From: Actinomadura luzonensis
Lineage (GTDB): Bacteria; Actinomycetota; Actinomycetes; Streptosporangiales; Streptosporangiaceae
DNA: 64,000 nt
Direction: 5' to 3'
NCBI RefSeq assembly: GCF_022664455.2
Contig: NZ_JAKRKC020000004.1
Span: forward strand, 1-64,000
A model generated the notes under the pieces. The model saw nothing but the letters and a program-made list of their open reading frames with translations, made no database searches and was not told the DNA's origin. Below are positions 48,840 through 57,113 of the stretch, in pieces (position 1 is the first letter of the stretch; each line of letters starts with the position of its first letter). The position numbers were made by a program, and so were the translations under genes.

Positions 48840-50336
48840 ATGACCCCCGACCGACACCCCGAGGTACGGGTGCGCACGGGACGGCTGCGCGGGCGGCTGG
48901 AGGACGGCGTCGCCGTCTTCCGCGGCGTCCCGTTCGCCCGGCCGCCGGTGGGCGGGCTGCGGCTGGCCGCCCCCGCGCCGGCCGAGCCGTGGGACGGCGC
49001 GCGCGAGGCCGCCGCGTTCGGCCCGCCGCCGCCGCAGTCCAGGCTGCTGGGCGCGAACGCCGACCCCGGCGACGGCGACTGGCTGACCCTCAACGTCTGG
49101 ACCCCCGACCCGGGCGCCGCCCGGCTGCCGGTGATGGTGTGGCTCTACGGCGGCGGCTACATGTACGGCCGCTCCGGCGACCCCCTGTTCGACGGCCGCG
49201 TGCTGGCCCGCGACGGCGTCGTCGTGGTCACCGTCAACTACCGCGTCTCCGCCGAGGGCTTCGGGCACTTCCGCGGCGCGCCGCCCAACCGCGGGCTGCT
49301 GGACCAGCTGGCCGCCCTGCGCTGGGTGCACGACGACATCGCGGCCTTCGGCGGCGATCCCGGCCGGGTGACCGTGTTCGGCGAGTCCGCCGGGGCCGGG
49401 AGCATCGCCGCGCTGATGACGATGCCCGCCGCGGCCGGCCTGTTCCGTCGGGCCATCGCGCAGAGCGTGCCCGGCACGTTCTTCTCCGCCGAGCTGGCCG
49501 CCGACCTCGGCGCCGCGACGGCGGCCGAGCTGGGCCTGCCCCCGGTCGCGGCCGAGATCGCCCGGCTGCCGCCGGAGCGGCTGGCCGACGCCGGCGACGC
49601 GCTGGCCGGCAAGATGGACGGCCGGACGGAGTGGGGCCTCGCGGCGCACGTGCGCACGCCGTACGCGCCGGTCGTGGACGGCGAGATCCTGCCCGCCGTG
49701 CCGTGGCGGCCACCGGCTGGCGCCGCCGCCGGCGGGGTCGAGCTGGTCGTGGGCCACACCCGCGACGAGTACCGGCTGTTCATGGCCATCACCGGCGACC
49801 TCGGCGCCGTCACCGCCGAACGGGCGGCCGCCGCGCTGCGGGCGCTCGCCCCCGACCCCGGCGCCTACCGCGCCGCCCACCCGCAGGCCGGCGACGAGCG
49901 GCTGTACGAGCTGGTGCACTCCGACTGGCTGTTCCGGATGCCCTCGGAGCGGCTGGCCGACACCCACCGCCGGCACGGCCGGTCCTACCTGTACGAGCTG
50001 ACCTGGCCCGCCACCGGCATGGGCGGCGGCCTCCTCGGCGCCTGCCACGGGCTCGGCCTGCCGCTGACCTTCGGCAACCTGACCGCCGGCTCGGCCGGGC
50101 TGCTGCTCGGGCCGGAGGCGTCGCCGGCCGCGGCCGGGCTGTCGGCCCGGGTCCGCGCCGCGTGGACCGCGTTCGCCGCGACCGGCGACCCGGGCTGGCC
50201 GGCGTACGAGCCGGGCGACCGGCACACCTGGATCATCGACGCCGAGCCCCGCGTGGCGCCCTACCCGGAGGAGCCGTCCCGGGCGCTGTGGGCCGGGCAC
50301 GCCTTCGACCCCCTCCCGCTGCTGCCCCAGGCGTGA
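48840..50336 (+). CDS. Type-B carboxylesterase
   Basis: 498 residues. Oxyanion LYGGGYMYG at about 102, nucleophile FGESAGAGSIAAL at about 182, acidic residue in HTRDEYRLFM at about 305 and catalytic His in GACHGLGLPLTF at about 400. No signal peptide, so cytosolic. Relatives include p-nitrobenzyl esterase and carbamate hydrolases. Divergent from the cyclase-family gene; the two could serve one catabolic function. Confidence 0.9.
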   Translation: MTPDRHPEVRVRTGRLRGRLEDGVAVFRGVPFARPPVGGLRLAAPAPAEPWDGAREAAAFGPPPPQSRLLGANADPGDGDWLTLNVWTPDPGAARLPVMVWLYGGGYMYGRSGDPLFDGRVLARDGVVVVTVNYRVSAEGFGHFRGAPPNRGLLDQLAALRWVHDDIAAFGGDPGRVTVFGESAGAGSIAALMTMPAAAGLFRRAIAQSVPGTFFSAELAADLGAATAAELGLPPVAAEIARLPPERLADAGDALAGKMDGRTEWGLAAHVRTPYAPVVDGEILPAVPWRPPAGAAAGGVELVVGHTRDEYRLFMAITGDLGAVTAERAAAALRALAPDPGAYRAAHPQAGDERLYELVHSDWLFRMPSERLADTHRRHGRSYLYELTWPATGMGGGLLGACHGLGLPLTFGNLTAGSAGLLLGPEASPAAAGLSARVRAAWTAFAATGDPGWPAYEPGDRHTWIIDAEPRVAPYPEEPSRALWAGHAFDPLPLLPQA

Positions 50337-50343
50337 GCCGCGC

Positions 50344-51327
50344 TCACCGGGTGCGCCGGGCGAGCAGGGCCAGCAGCCCGGCCATGACGAGCCCGAGCAC
50401 GGCCAGCGACACCCGGTCGGCGGTGCTCTCGCCGTTGGCGATCACGCCGAACGCGGTGTGCGCCACCAGCGCCCCGCCGGCCAGCGCCAGGCTGTGCCGG
50501 TCGCGCCACCCGCCGTGCGCCGTCCACCGGCGCAGCAGCATCCCCGCCGCCACGGCCAGCAGCGCCGCCGCCGCCATCGGCACCGCCACCCAGCCGCCCT
50601 CGGTGAAGGCCGGGTGGCGGGCGCCGCCGAAGGGGAACAGCAGCGCCAGGTAGCCGAACGCCGCCACCCCGGCCAGGCCCGCGACGACCGGAGGCGCGGG
50701 CACCGCCAGGGGCGGGGCGGCCGGCGGCCCCGCCGGGCGGGGGGTCAGACGCAGCGCGAGCAGCGCCAGCACCGCGACGGCCAGCACGAACGCCGCCACC
50801 GCCGCCGGCGGCGCCTGGTAGCCGGGGTCCATGAAGGAGGTCGTCCACCGCAGCAGCCCGGCGCCCAGCACGAACACCGCCCCCGCCACGACCAGCCCCG
50901 TCCGCCCCAGGTAGGGCCGGTGACGCAGGTCCGGCAGGACGAGGTCCACCAGCAGGATCGGCAGCGCCACGCTGAAGACCGCGTGGTAGGGGATGTTCAG
51001 CTCGGTGTAGGCGCTGTTGAGCCCGAGCAGCCTGGGCGCCCAGCCGGCCACGCCGTAGAGGGTCGGGCTGGTCAGCGCCTGCAGCGCCAGCCCTTCCTCC
51101 ACGATCCCGTACGCCGCCCCGAGCAGCAGCACGGCCGGCCAGCCGCGCCCGGCCCGGCGTACCAGCTCGCGGATCAGCACGGTGCCCGCGCCGTAGATCG
51201 GCGTCCACAGCAGCAGCAGCCACGCCTGGCGCAGGGGCGGATTGCCGAGCGTCAGCTCGGCGACGACCGGGGTGAGCCCGGCCAGCAGGAGCGCGGCCCA
51301 CCGGCCGCGTGCTCGTGAGGTGACCAT
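50344..51327 (-). CDS. Multi-pass membrane protein (CPBP-like)
   Basis: 327 residues with about 9 membrane helices. GAAYGIVEEGLALQ near residue 70 contains an EE pair in a helix and RELVRRAG, reminiscent of the CPBP/Abi putative membrane protease family, but the later His motifs of that family are not obvious. Function unknown. Start ATG 51327 was chosen because the first helix follows at once; the frame is open further upstream without good sequence. Confidence 0.65.
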   Translation of the reverse strand: MVTSRARGRWAALLLAGLTPVVAELTLGNPPLRQAWLLLLWTPIYGAGTVLIRELVRRAGRGWPAVLLLGAAYGIVEEGLALQALTSPTLYGVAGWAPRLLGLNSAYTELNIPYHAVFSVALPILLVDLVLPDLRHRPYLGRTGLVVAGAVFVLGAGLLRWTTSFMDPGYQAPPAAVAAFVLAVAVLALLALRLTPRPAGPPAAPPLAVPAPPVVAGLAGVAAFGYLALLFPFGGARHPAFTEGGWVAVPMAAAALLAVAAGMLLRRWTAHGGWRDRHSLALAGGALVAHTAFGVIANGESTADRVSLAVLGLVMAGLLALLARRTR

Positions 51328-51491
51328 GCCCTCACGCTCTCCCGCCGCGGGCGCGCCGCGCTGCTGCCGCAGGGCCGGTCCTTGCCCTCTTCGGTCGCCT
51401 GCCCGGGGTGACTTAGGTTGCCACGGCGGGCGGCGCGATGCTGACTTCGGTTGCTTACCGGGCGCGACGCCGCCGGATACGATCGGCGACT

Positions 51492-52718
51492 GTGTTCGCA
51501 GCACGCAGCCGGGACGACACCGGGAGCAGCCGCGCCCCCGAGGCGGACGGGCCGGGCAGGCCCGGCGGCTCGCCGCGCGACCGGGCGGCCGGCGTCGGCG
51601 GGGTCGTGCTCGCCCTGGCCGGGGCCGCCGGCGTGATCTGGGGGGACCTGGTCCCCGGCGCGCCCGGCTGGTGGCTGTGGGCCGACGTCGCCGGCGGGGC
51701 CCTGGCGTGCGTGGGGCTGTGGTGGTGCCGGCGCCTGCCGGTGGCCGCCTCGCTGGCCGTCATCGCGCTGTCGGCCCCGGCCGCGGCGGCCGTGGCGGCG
51801 GGCATCGCCACGCTCGTCGCCGCGCTGTACCGGCGGCCGCCCGTGGCCGTGGCGGTGGGGGCGGCGTGGGTGGCGGCGACGCTGGTCAGGTTCGCCTGGC
51901 GGCCGCCCGGGCTGGCGCCGTACCCGGTGTGGGCGCTGGTCGCGGTGCTGTTCGGCGGGGCGGTCACCGGCTGGGGCATCGTGGCCAGGACCCGGCGCGA
52001 GCTGCTGGCGTCCCTGGCGGAACGCGCCCGCCGCGCCGAGGCCGACCAGCGGCAGCGCGCGGAGGAGGCCCGCCGCAACGAACGGCTGCGCATCGCCCGC
52101 GAGATGCACGACGTGCTCGCCCACCGGCTGACGCTGCTGGCCGTGCACGCCGGGGCGCTGGAGTTCAACCCGGCGGCCCGGCCGGAGGAGGTCGGCGAGG
52201 CGGCCGGGGTCATCAGGACCAGCGCCCACCAGGCGTTGCAGGAGCTGCGCGCGGTCATCTCCGTGCTGCGCGAGAGCCCGTCGGCCGAGCTCCCGCTGAC
52301 CGGGCTCGCGCCGCTGGTCGAGGAGTCGCGGCGGGCCGGGATGCGGATCGAGCTGCGTGAGCGCGGCGTGCCCTTCGCCGGCCTGCCGGACACGACCCGG
52401 CGCACCGCGTACCGGGTCGTGCAGGAGGGGCTGACCAACGCGCGCAAGCACGCGCCCGGCCGGCCCGTCACCGTCGAGGTGTCCGGCGCTCCCGGCGGCG
52501 AGCTGACCGTCGAGGTGCGCAACCCGCCGCCCGCCGGGCGGGAGCCGGCGGGGCTCGCCGCTACCGGCGGCGGCGCCGGGCTCGCCGGGCTGGAGGAACG
52601 GGTGTCGCTGGCGGGCGGGCGGCTGGAGCGCGGGCACACCGGCGACGGCGGGTTCCGGCTGGCCGCGCGGCTACCATGGCCCCGTGAGCACAGAAGCGAG
52701 CCCAGACCCGATGGGTGA
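51492..52718 (+). CDS. Sensor histidine kinase, NarL/DesK type
   Basis: 408 residues. Four to five N-terminal membrane helices (about 35-160), then HisKA_3 with the phospho-His in LRIAREMHDVLAHRLTLLAV at about 205 and a HATPase domain with YRVVQEGLTNARKHA (N-box) near 320 and a G-box TGGGAGLAGLEERV near 360. GTG start at 51492 is a choice among several. It overlaps the response regulator by 35 bp. Confidence 0.85.
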   Translation: MFAARSRDDTGSSRAPEADGPGRPGGSPRDRAAGVGGVVLALAGAAGVIWGDLVPGAPGWWLWADVAGGALACVGLWWCRRLPVAASLAVIALSAPAAAAVAAGIATLVAALYRRPPVAVAVGAAWVAATLVRFAWRPPGLAPYPVWALVAVLFGGAVTGWGIVARTRRELLASLAERARRAEADQRQRAEEARRNERLRIAREMHDVLAHRLTLLAVHAGALEFNPAARPEEVGEAAGVIRTSAHQALQELRAVISVLRESPSAELPLTGLAPLVEESRRAGMRIELRERGVPFAGLPDTTRRTAYRVVQEGLTNARKHAPGRPVTVEVSGAPGGELTVEVRNPPPAGREPAGLAATGGGAGLAGLEERVSLAGGRLERGHTGDGGFRLAARLPWPREHRSEPRPDG

Positions 52719-53400
52719 GCCGGCGAGCGGGCCCCCGGGCCCGATCCGGGTGCTCATCGTCGACGACGACGCGCTCGTGCGCGCCGGGCTGACGCTGATG
52801 CTCAAGGGCGCCCCCGACCTCCAGGTGGTGGGCGCGGTGGCCGACGGGGCGCAGGTGCAGGCCGCGGTCGGCGAGCACGCGCCCGACGTGGTCCTCATGG
52901 ACATCCGCATGCCCGGCCTCGACGGCATCGACGCCACCCGCAGGCTGCGCGCCCGCCAGGACGCGCCGGAGGTCATCATCCTGACCACGTTCGACGCCGA
53001 CGAGCACGTGTTCCGGGCGCTGCGCGCGGGAGCCGGCGGCTTCCTGCTGAAGGACACGCCGCCCGAGGGCATCGTCGAGGCCGTCCGGCGGGTCGCGGCC
53101 GGCGAGCCGAGCCTGTCGCCGAGCGTCACCCGCCGGCTGATCGCCCGCCTGGTGCCCGAGGAGGAGGACCGGCGGCGGGCCGACGCCCGGCGGGTGCTGT
53201 CGGCCCTCAGCGAGCGCGAGCGGGAGGTGGCGCTGGCGGTCGGGCAGGGCAAGGCCAACGCCGTCATCGCGGGCGAGCTGCACATGAGCGTGGGCACGGT
53301 CAAGGGCTACATCTCGCGCATCCTCACCAAGGCGGGCCTGGACAACCGCGTCCAGCTCGCCCTCGTCGTCCACGACGCCGCGCCGGACCGGCCGAGCTGA
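52684..53400 (+). CDS. NarL/LuxR-family response regulator
   Basis: 238 residues. Receiver at about 20-135 (VLIVDDDALVRAGLTLML, phospho-Asp in VVLMDIRMPG, Lys in GGFLLKDTPP) and C-terminal LuxR HTH (LSEREREVALAVGQGKANAV, LHMSVGTVKGYISRILTKAG). Co-translated with the kinase through overlap. Targets unknown; the adjacent divergent membrane protein gene (50344) may be one. Confidence 0.9.
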   Translation: MSTEASPDPMGEPASGPPGPIRVLIVDDDALVRAGLTLMLKGAPDLQVVGAVADGAQVQAAVGEHAPDVVLMDIRMPGLDGIDATRRLRARQDAPEVIILTTFDADEHVFRALRAGAGGFLLKDTPPEGIVEAVRRVAAGEPSLSPSVTRRLIARLVPEEEDRRRADARRVLSALSEREREVALAVGQGKANAVIAGELHMSVGTVKGYISRILTKAGLDNRVQLALVVHDAAPDRPS

Positions 53401-53424
53401 CCGCGCTGACCGTGCTGACCGTGC

Positions 53425-54219
53425 TCACCTGGGGGTGGCGGCGCGCTCGCGCAGGATGCGCGCCGTCTCCTCGTCGGCGGGCAGGAACGCCTCCAGCCGC
53501 AGCTCCGACAGCGTGACGTCCACGGCGGTCGCGAACGACGTCAGCGTCGTCATCAGGCGCAGTTCGCCCTCCGGCACGCGCAGCCGCAGCGGCACCGCGA
53601 AACCGAGGTGCTCGGCGGGCGCGGCCAGCCCGCGCAGGTAGCCGTCCAGCTCGGCGACGAACGCCGCCAGCTCGGCATCGGGGCTGCGATGGAGCTGGTC
53701 GCGCAGGCTGCCGGTGATGTGGCGGCCCCACTCCGGCAGGTTGGCCACCCGGCGGGCCATGCCGTCGGGATGCAGCGCCAGCCGCACCACGTTGAGCGGG
53801 GGCTCCAGCAGCTCGGGCGCGGCGCCCTCGGTGAGCACGCCGAAAGCCGCGTTGGCCGCGACCAGCAGGCCGTGCGGCCGCACGACCACCGCCGGATAGG
53901 GCAGATGCCCGTCCAGGATGCGCTCCAGCGCCTCGCGCACCGGGCCCAGCTCGGGCGCGTCGAGCGACGACTCGGCATAGACCGGGGCGTACCCGGCGGC
54001 CAGCAGGAACGCGTTCCGCTCGCGCAGCGACAACCCCAGCGACTCGGCCAGCCGCACCACCATGCCGCGCCCCGGCCGCGAGCGTCCCTGCTCCAGGAAG
54101 CTCAGGTGCCGCTGCGTCGTGTCGGCCCGGATCGCCAGGTCGAGCTGGCTGACCCGGCGGCGCGAGCGCCAGCGCCGCAGCTCGCCGGCGAAGGGATTGG
54201 GATCTGCCGACACCGTCAT
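53425..54219 (-). CDS. XRE-family regulator with MmyB-like ligand-binding domain
   Basis: 264 residues. N-terminal HTH_31 (ELRRWRSRRRVSQLDLAIRA, TTQRHLSFLEQGRSRPGRGM) and a PAS-like MmyB C-terminal domain (LPYPAVVVRPHGLLVAANAA, PPLNVVRLALHPDGMARRVA, FAVPLRLRVPEGELRLMTTL) known to bind fatty-acid-like ligands. Divergent from the SnoaL-like gene at 54306, its likely target; the dyad GATTCCCTCCAGGGAATC at about 54254-54271 between them is a good operator candidate. Confidence 0.9.
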   Translation of the reverse strand: MTVSADPNPFAGELRRWRSRRRVSQLDLAIRADTTQRHLSFLEQGRSRPGRGMVVRLAESLGLSLRERNAFLLAAGYAPVYAESSLDAPELGPVREALERILDGHLPYPAVVVRPHGLLVAANAAFGVLTEGAAPELLEPPLNVVRLALHPDGMARRVANLPEWGRHITGSLRDQLHRSPDAELAAFVAELDGYLRGLAAPAEHLGFAVPLRLRVPEGELRLMTTLTSFATAVDVTLSELRLEAFLPADEETARILRERAATPR

Positions 54220-54253
54220 GGACCCATTCATACCGGACACCACGGCGGCCGCG

Positions 54254-54271
54254 ATTCCCTCCAGGGAATCG
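54254..54271. promoter_or_regulatory. Candidate operator for the MmyB-like regulator
   Basis: GATTCCCT-CC-AGGGAATC, a perfect 8-bp inverted repeat with 2-bp centre, lies in the 86-bp interval between the divergent regulator and SnoaL-like genes, 35 bp from each start codon. Position fits a shared operator. Confidence 0.65.
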
Positions 54272-54305
54272 CGGCGCCGCATCCGGGCGCCGCACACTGG
54301 CGGCC

Positions 54306-54740
54306 ATGAGCGAAACCATGAAGATCCAGGAGTGGGCCGGCCGATACGTCGCCCAGTGGAACGAGCCCGACCCGGACCGCCGCGCGGCCCTGGTCCGCGA
54401 GCTGTGGGCGGGCGACGGCGTCCAGGTGCTCGTCGACCCGCCGCAGGCGATCCGCGAGGCGGCGGCCGGGCTGGCGTTCCCGGCGCCGCCGCTGGAGGTG
54501 CGCGGGCACGAGGCGCTGGAGGCGCGGGTCCGGCGGGCCTACGAGATGTTCGTCGCGCCGGGGGAGCACGTGTTCGCGGCGGCGGGGGAGGCGTTCGCGC
54601 TGCTGCCCGGCCTGGTGGCGCTGCGGTGGTCGATGGTGTCCGCCCGTACGGGGGAGCGGGCCGGCGGCGGCCTGGACGTCCTGGCCCTGGACGCCGACGG
54701 CCGCATCCGCACCGACCACCAGTTCATCGAGGCGAGCTGA
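54306..54740 (+). CDS. SnoaL-like/NTF2-fold protein
   Basis: 144 residues of the polyketide-cyclase-like alpha+beta barrel type: WAGRYVAQWNEPDPDRRAAL, VRELWAGDGVQVLV, and RTDHQFIEAS at the end (typical I-D-H-x-F end of the family). Such proteins are isomerases, cyclases or ligand binders; function unknown. Probably regulated by the divergent MmyB-like protein. Confidence 0.8.
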   Translation: MSETMKIQEWAGRYVAQWNEPDPDRRAALVRELWAGDGVQVLVDPPQAIREAAAGLAFPAPPLEVRGHEALEARVRRAYEMFVAPGEHVFAAAGEAFALLPGLVALRWSMVSARTGERAGGGLDVLALDADGRIRTDHQFIEAS

Positions 54741-54823
54741 CGAGGCCGCGGATCGCGCGCCGATCAGGTTTCCGCGCCGCGACCGTCGGTACCTGTGAGA
54801 TCGACTCACGAGAGGCCGGCACG

Positions 54824-55453
54824 ATGCGGAAACTGAGCTTCGCCATGAACGTGACCCTGGACGGCTACATCGCCGCGCCCGGCGACGACCTCGGCTGGAG
54901 CGGGGGAGAGGGACCGGACTCCTCACCGGGCGACGAGCTGTTCCAGTGGTGGTCCGACCGGGTGGCCGCCACGGGCCTGTCGCTGTACGGGCGCAAGCTG
55001 TGGGAGGCGATGAGCTCCCACTGGCCGGCCGCCGGCGAGCGGCCGGAGGCCACCCCGGCCGAGACCGAGTTCGCCCGCCGCTGGCGGGACATGCCGAAGG
55101 TGGTGTTCTCCGCCACGACCGCCACGACCGGCACGACCGGCACGACCGGCACGACCGGCACGACCGGCACGACCGGCTGGAACGCCCGCCTGTTCACCGG
55201 CGACGCGGTCACCGAGATCACCAGGCTCAAGGCCGGCGACGGCGGCCCCATGGACATCGGCGGTGCCACGCTCGCCGCGGCGGCCATGCGGGCCGGGCTG
55301 ATCGACGAGTACGCGGTCGTCACCCACCCGGTCCTGGTGGGCGGCGGCACGCCGTTCTTCACCGCCCTGGACCGCTGGGTGAGCCTGAGCCTGGTCGAGA
55401 CCCGGACGTTCCCCGGCGGCGTGGTGCTGACCAGGTACGAGACGAGACGGTGA
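54824..55453 (+). CDS. Dihydrofolate-reductase-family (RibD C-terminal) protein with a repeat insert
   Basis: 209 residues. MRKLSFAMNVTLDGYIAAPG at the start, LYGRKLWEAMSSHWP, KVVFS, and GGPMDIGGATLAAAAM, IDEYAVVTHPVLVGGGTPFF are the hallmarks of the DHFR/RibD-C family, NADPH-dependent reductases of unclear substrate. Between KVVFS and WNARLF is a run of Thr-Thr-Gly units (residues about 97-117) encoded by a 9-bp tandem repeat; relatives normally have about 6 residues here. Ribosome site is weak (GAGAGGCCGGCACG). Confidence 0.85.
   Translation: MRKLSFAMNVTLDGYIAAPGDDLGWSGGEGPDSSPGDELFQWWSDRVAATGLSLYGRKLWEAMSSHWPAAGERPEATPAETEFARRWRDMPKVVFSATTATTGTTGTTGTTGTTGTTGWNARLFTGDAVTEITRLKAGDGGPMDIGGATLAAAAMRAGLIDEYAVVTHPVLVGGGTPFFTALDRWVSLSLVETRTFPGGVVLTRYETRR
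55112..55174 (+). repeat. Seven 9-bp tandem repeats inside the DHFR-family gene
   Basis: Two GCCACGACC units followed by five exact GGCACGACC units, in frame, encoding A/G-T-T repeats. Copy-number change by slippage would add or remove three residues at a time in a surface loop. Confidence 0.92.
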
Positions 55454-55474
55454 GCACGCGGGGCCGCCCTCCGG

Positions 55475-56476
55475 TCACAGTGCCGGGGGCAGGCCCAGCC
55501 ATGGTTTTCCGGTGGCGTCGAACCCCGTGAGCTCGGCGATCCGCCCGTCGGCGATCCGCAGGACCGCGAGGTTGAACAGCCGGTACTGCGCGTCGCCAGG
55601 GGCGCGGAGGTACAGCGCGGCGGCAGGCATGCGGTTGACCGTCGTGGCGACGCAGCGCCAGTCGTCGCGGCCGCGCCGGAAGAGCCCACCGGAGACCCAG
55701 CCGTCCACCGCGTCCCTGGCCGTCCTGCTCAACGTGCCCGGCTCGGGCAGCATCGCGAAGCGCAGGTCGTCGCGCAGCAAGGACATCAGCCCGTCGAGGT
55801 CGTTGCGCTCATGGGCGTCGATGTACGCCTTCACCACGCTGCGCTCGTCGTCCGACAGCTCGTGGGTGGCGGGGCTCCGCCAGTCGAGGCGGCGGCCGGG
55901 CAGCTGCTCGCGCATCGTCACCCGGGCCCGCTGCAGGGCGCTGGTCACCGACGCGACGGTCAGCCCGAGGGCGTCGGCGGCCTTCGACGCCGGCCAGCCG
56001 AGGACGTCGCGCAGGACGAGCACCGCCCGCTGCCGCGGCGGCAGGTGCTGGACGGCGACGATGAACGCCAGCTCGATCGTCTCCCGCGCCACCACCGACT
56101 CCTGCGGATCCTCGGGGAGCATCCCGTCGGGGTACGGCTGCAGGTACGACAGCTCGGAGCCGGGCAGCCCGGCCGGCACCGGCGTGCGGTCGTTGCGCTT
56201 GTCCAGGAAGTCGAGGCAGGCGTTCGTCGCGATCCGGTACAGCCAGGTCCGCAGGGTCGCGTGGCCCTTGAACGACTCCCGCTTGTTCCACGCCCGCAGG
56301 AACGTCTCCTGCGTCATGTCCTGGGCGTCGTCGTAGTTCGCGAGCATCCGGTAGCAGTGCACCTGCAGCTCACGCCGGTGGCGCTCGGTGACGAGCGCGA
56401 ACCGGGCCGGGTCGCCCGCGCGGGCCGCCGCGATGAACGTGGCCTCGGCGGCGCCCAGCGGTCTTGCGTCGGTCAT
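55475..56476 (-). CDS. ECF sigma factor with SnoaL-like C-terminal domain
   Basis: 333 residues. Sigma-70 region 2 (HRRELQVHCYRMLANYDDAQ, DMTQETFLRAWNKRESF), region 4 (LPPRQRAVLVLRDVLGWPAS, KAADALGLTVASVTSALQRA) and a C-terminal NTF2-like domain from about 200 (DERSVVKAYIDAHERNDLDG). This SigG/SigJ-like architecture uses the C-terminal domain instead of a separate anti-sigma factor. Start ATG 56476 with AAAGGA upstream; ATG 56494 possible. Upstream MarR gene is divergent. Confidence 0.9.
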   Translation of the reverse strand: MTDARPLGAAEATFIAAARAGDPARFALVTERHRRELQVHCYRMLANYDDAQDMTQETFLRAWNKRESFKGHATLRTWLYRIATNACLDFLDKRNDRTPVPAGLPGSELSYLQPYPDGMLPEDPQESVVARETIELAFIVAVQHLPPRQRAVLVLRDVLGWPASKAADALGLTVASVTSALQRARVTMREQLPGRRLDWRSPATHELSDDERSVVKAYIDAHERNDLDGLMSLLRDDLRFAMLPEPGTLSRTARDAVDGWVSGGLFRRGRDDWRCVATTVNRMPAAALYLRAPGDAQYRLFNLAVLRIADGRIAELTGFDATGKPWLGLPPAL

Positions 56477-56595
56477 GGTGGTCGATCCTTTCATCGACGG
56501 AACCGACGAACCGGCGGAGCGTTTCTGATCGGTGGAGGCGGGCGGCCGGCGAAATGGATTAGAAATTTATATAAGTTGCTTATAGGATCTTCGGC

Positions 56596-57111
56596 GTGCC
56601 GCCCACGCCGCAGCCCGACGAGCTGCCCGACAAGCTGCCCGACGAGCCGTCCGACGAGCCGTCCGACGAGTTGGACGTCCCCCACCTGACCGACGTGCTG
56701 GAGGACTTCATCCGGATGTTCATCCGCCTGCCCTCGGTGCAGCGGCTGAGCTTCACCACGTTGTCCGTCCTCCACACGCTGGCCGGCCAGGGCCCCAAGC
56801 GCCTCACCGACCTGGCCGCCGGCGAGCAGGTCACCCAGCCCGCCATCACCCAGATGGTCGCCAAGCTGGAACGCGAGGGCCTGGTGGAACGCCGTCCCGA
56901 CCCGTCGGACCGCCGGGCCGTGCTCGTCCGCGTCACCGAGGCCGGTGCCGCGATCGTGCACGGCCGGCGCGCCGACCGCAGGGCGCACCTCACCGACCTC
57001 ACCGCCGCGCTCACCCCAGCGGAACGAGCCTCCATCGCGGCGGCCCTGCCCGCCCTGGCCCGCCTCGCCGAGGTGAACCGGCACCTGGCCGAGCAGCACC
57101 GGAGGAACTGA
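56596..57111 (+). CDS. MarR-family transcriptional regulator
   Basis: 171 residues. An unusual acidic, Pro-rich N-terminal 30 residues (PDELPDKLPDEPSDEPSDEL, encoded by imperfect 12-bp repeats) precedes the winged helix (QGPKRLTDLAAGEQVTQPAI, TQMVAKLEREGLVERRPDPS, DRRAVLVRVTEAG). GTG start. It is 2 bp from the epoxide hydrolase gene, so they form an operon. The AT-rich ATATAAGTTGCTTATAGG at about 56568-56585 is the likely promoter/operator. Confidence 0.85.
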   Translation: MPPTPQPDELPDKLPDEPSDEPSDELDVPHLTDVLEDFIRMFIRLPSVQRLSFTTLSVLHTLAGQGPKRLTDLAAGEQVTQPAITQMVAKLEREGLVERRPDPSDRRAVLVRVTEAGAAIVHGRRADRRAHLTDLTAALTPAERASIAAALPALARLAEVNRHLAEQHRRN

Positions 57112-57113
57112 CC

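Noticed and set aside
55112..55174. CRISPR or regulatory iteron array
   Set aside because: 9-bp units are contiguous and in frame within a coding gene.
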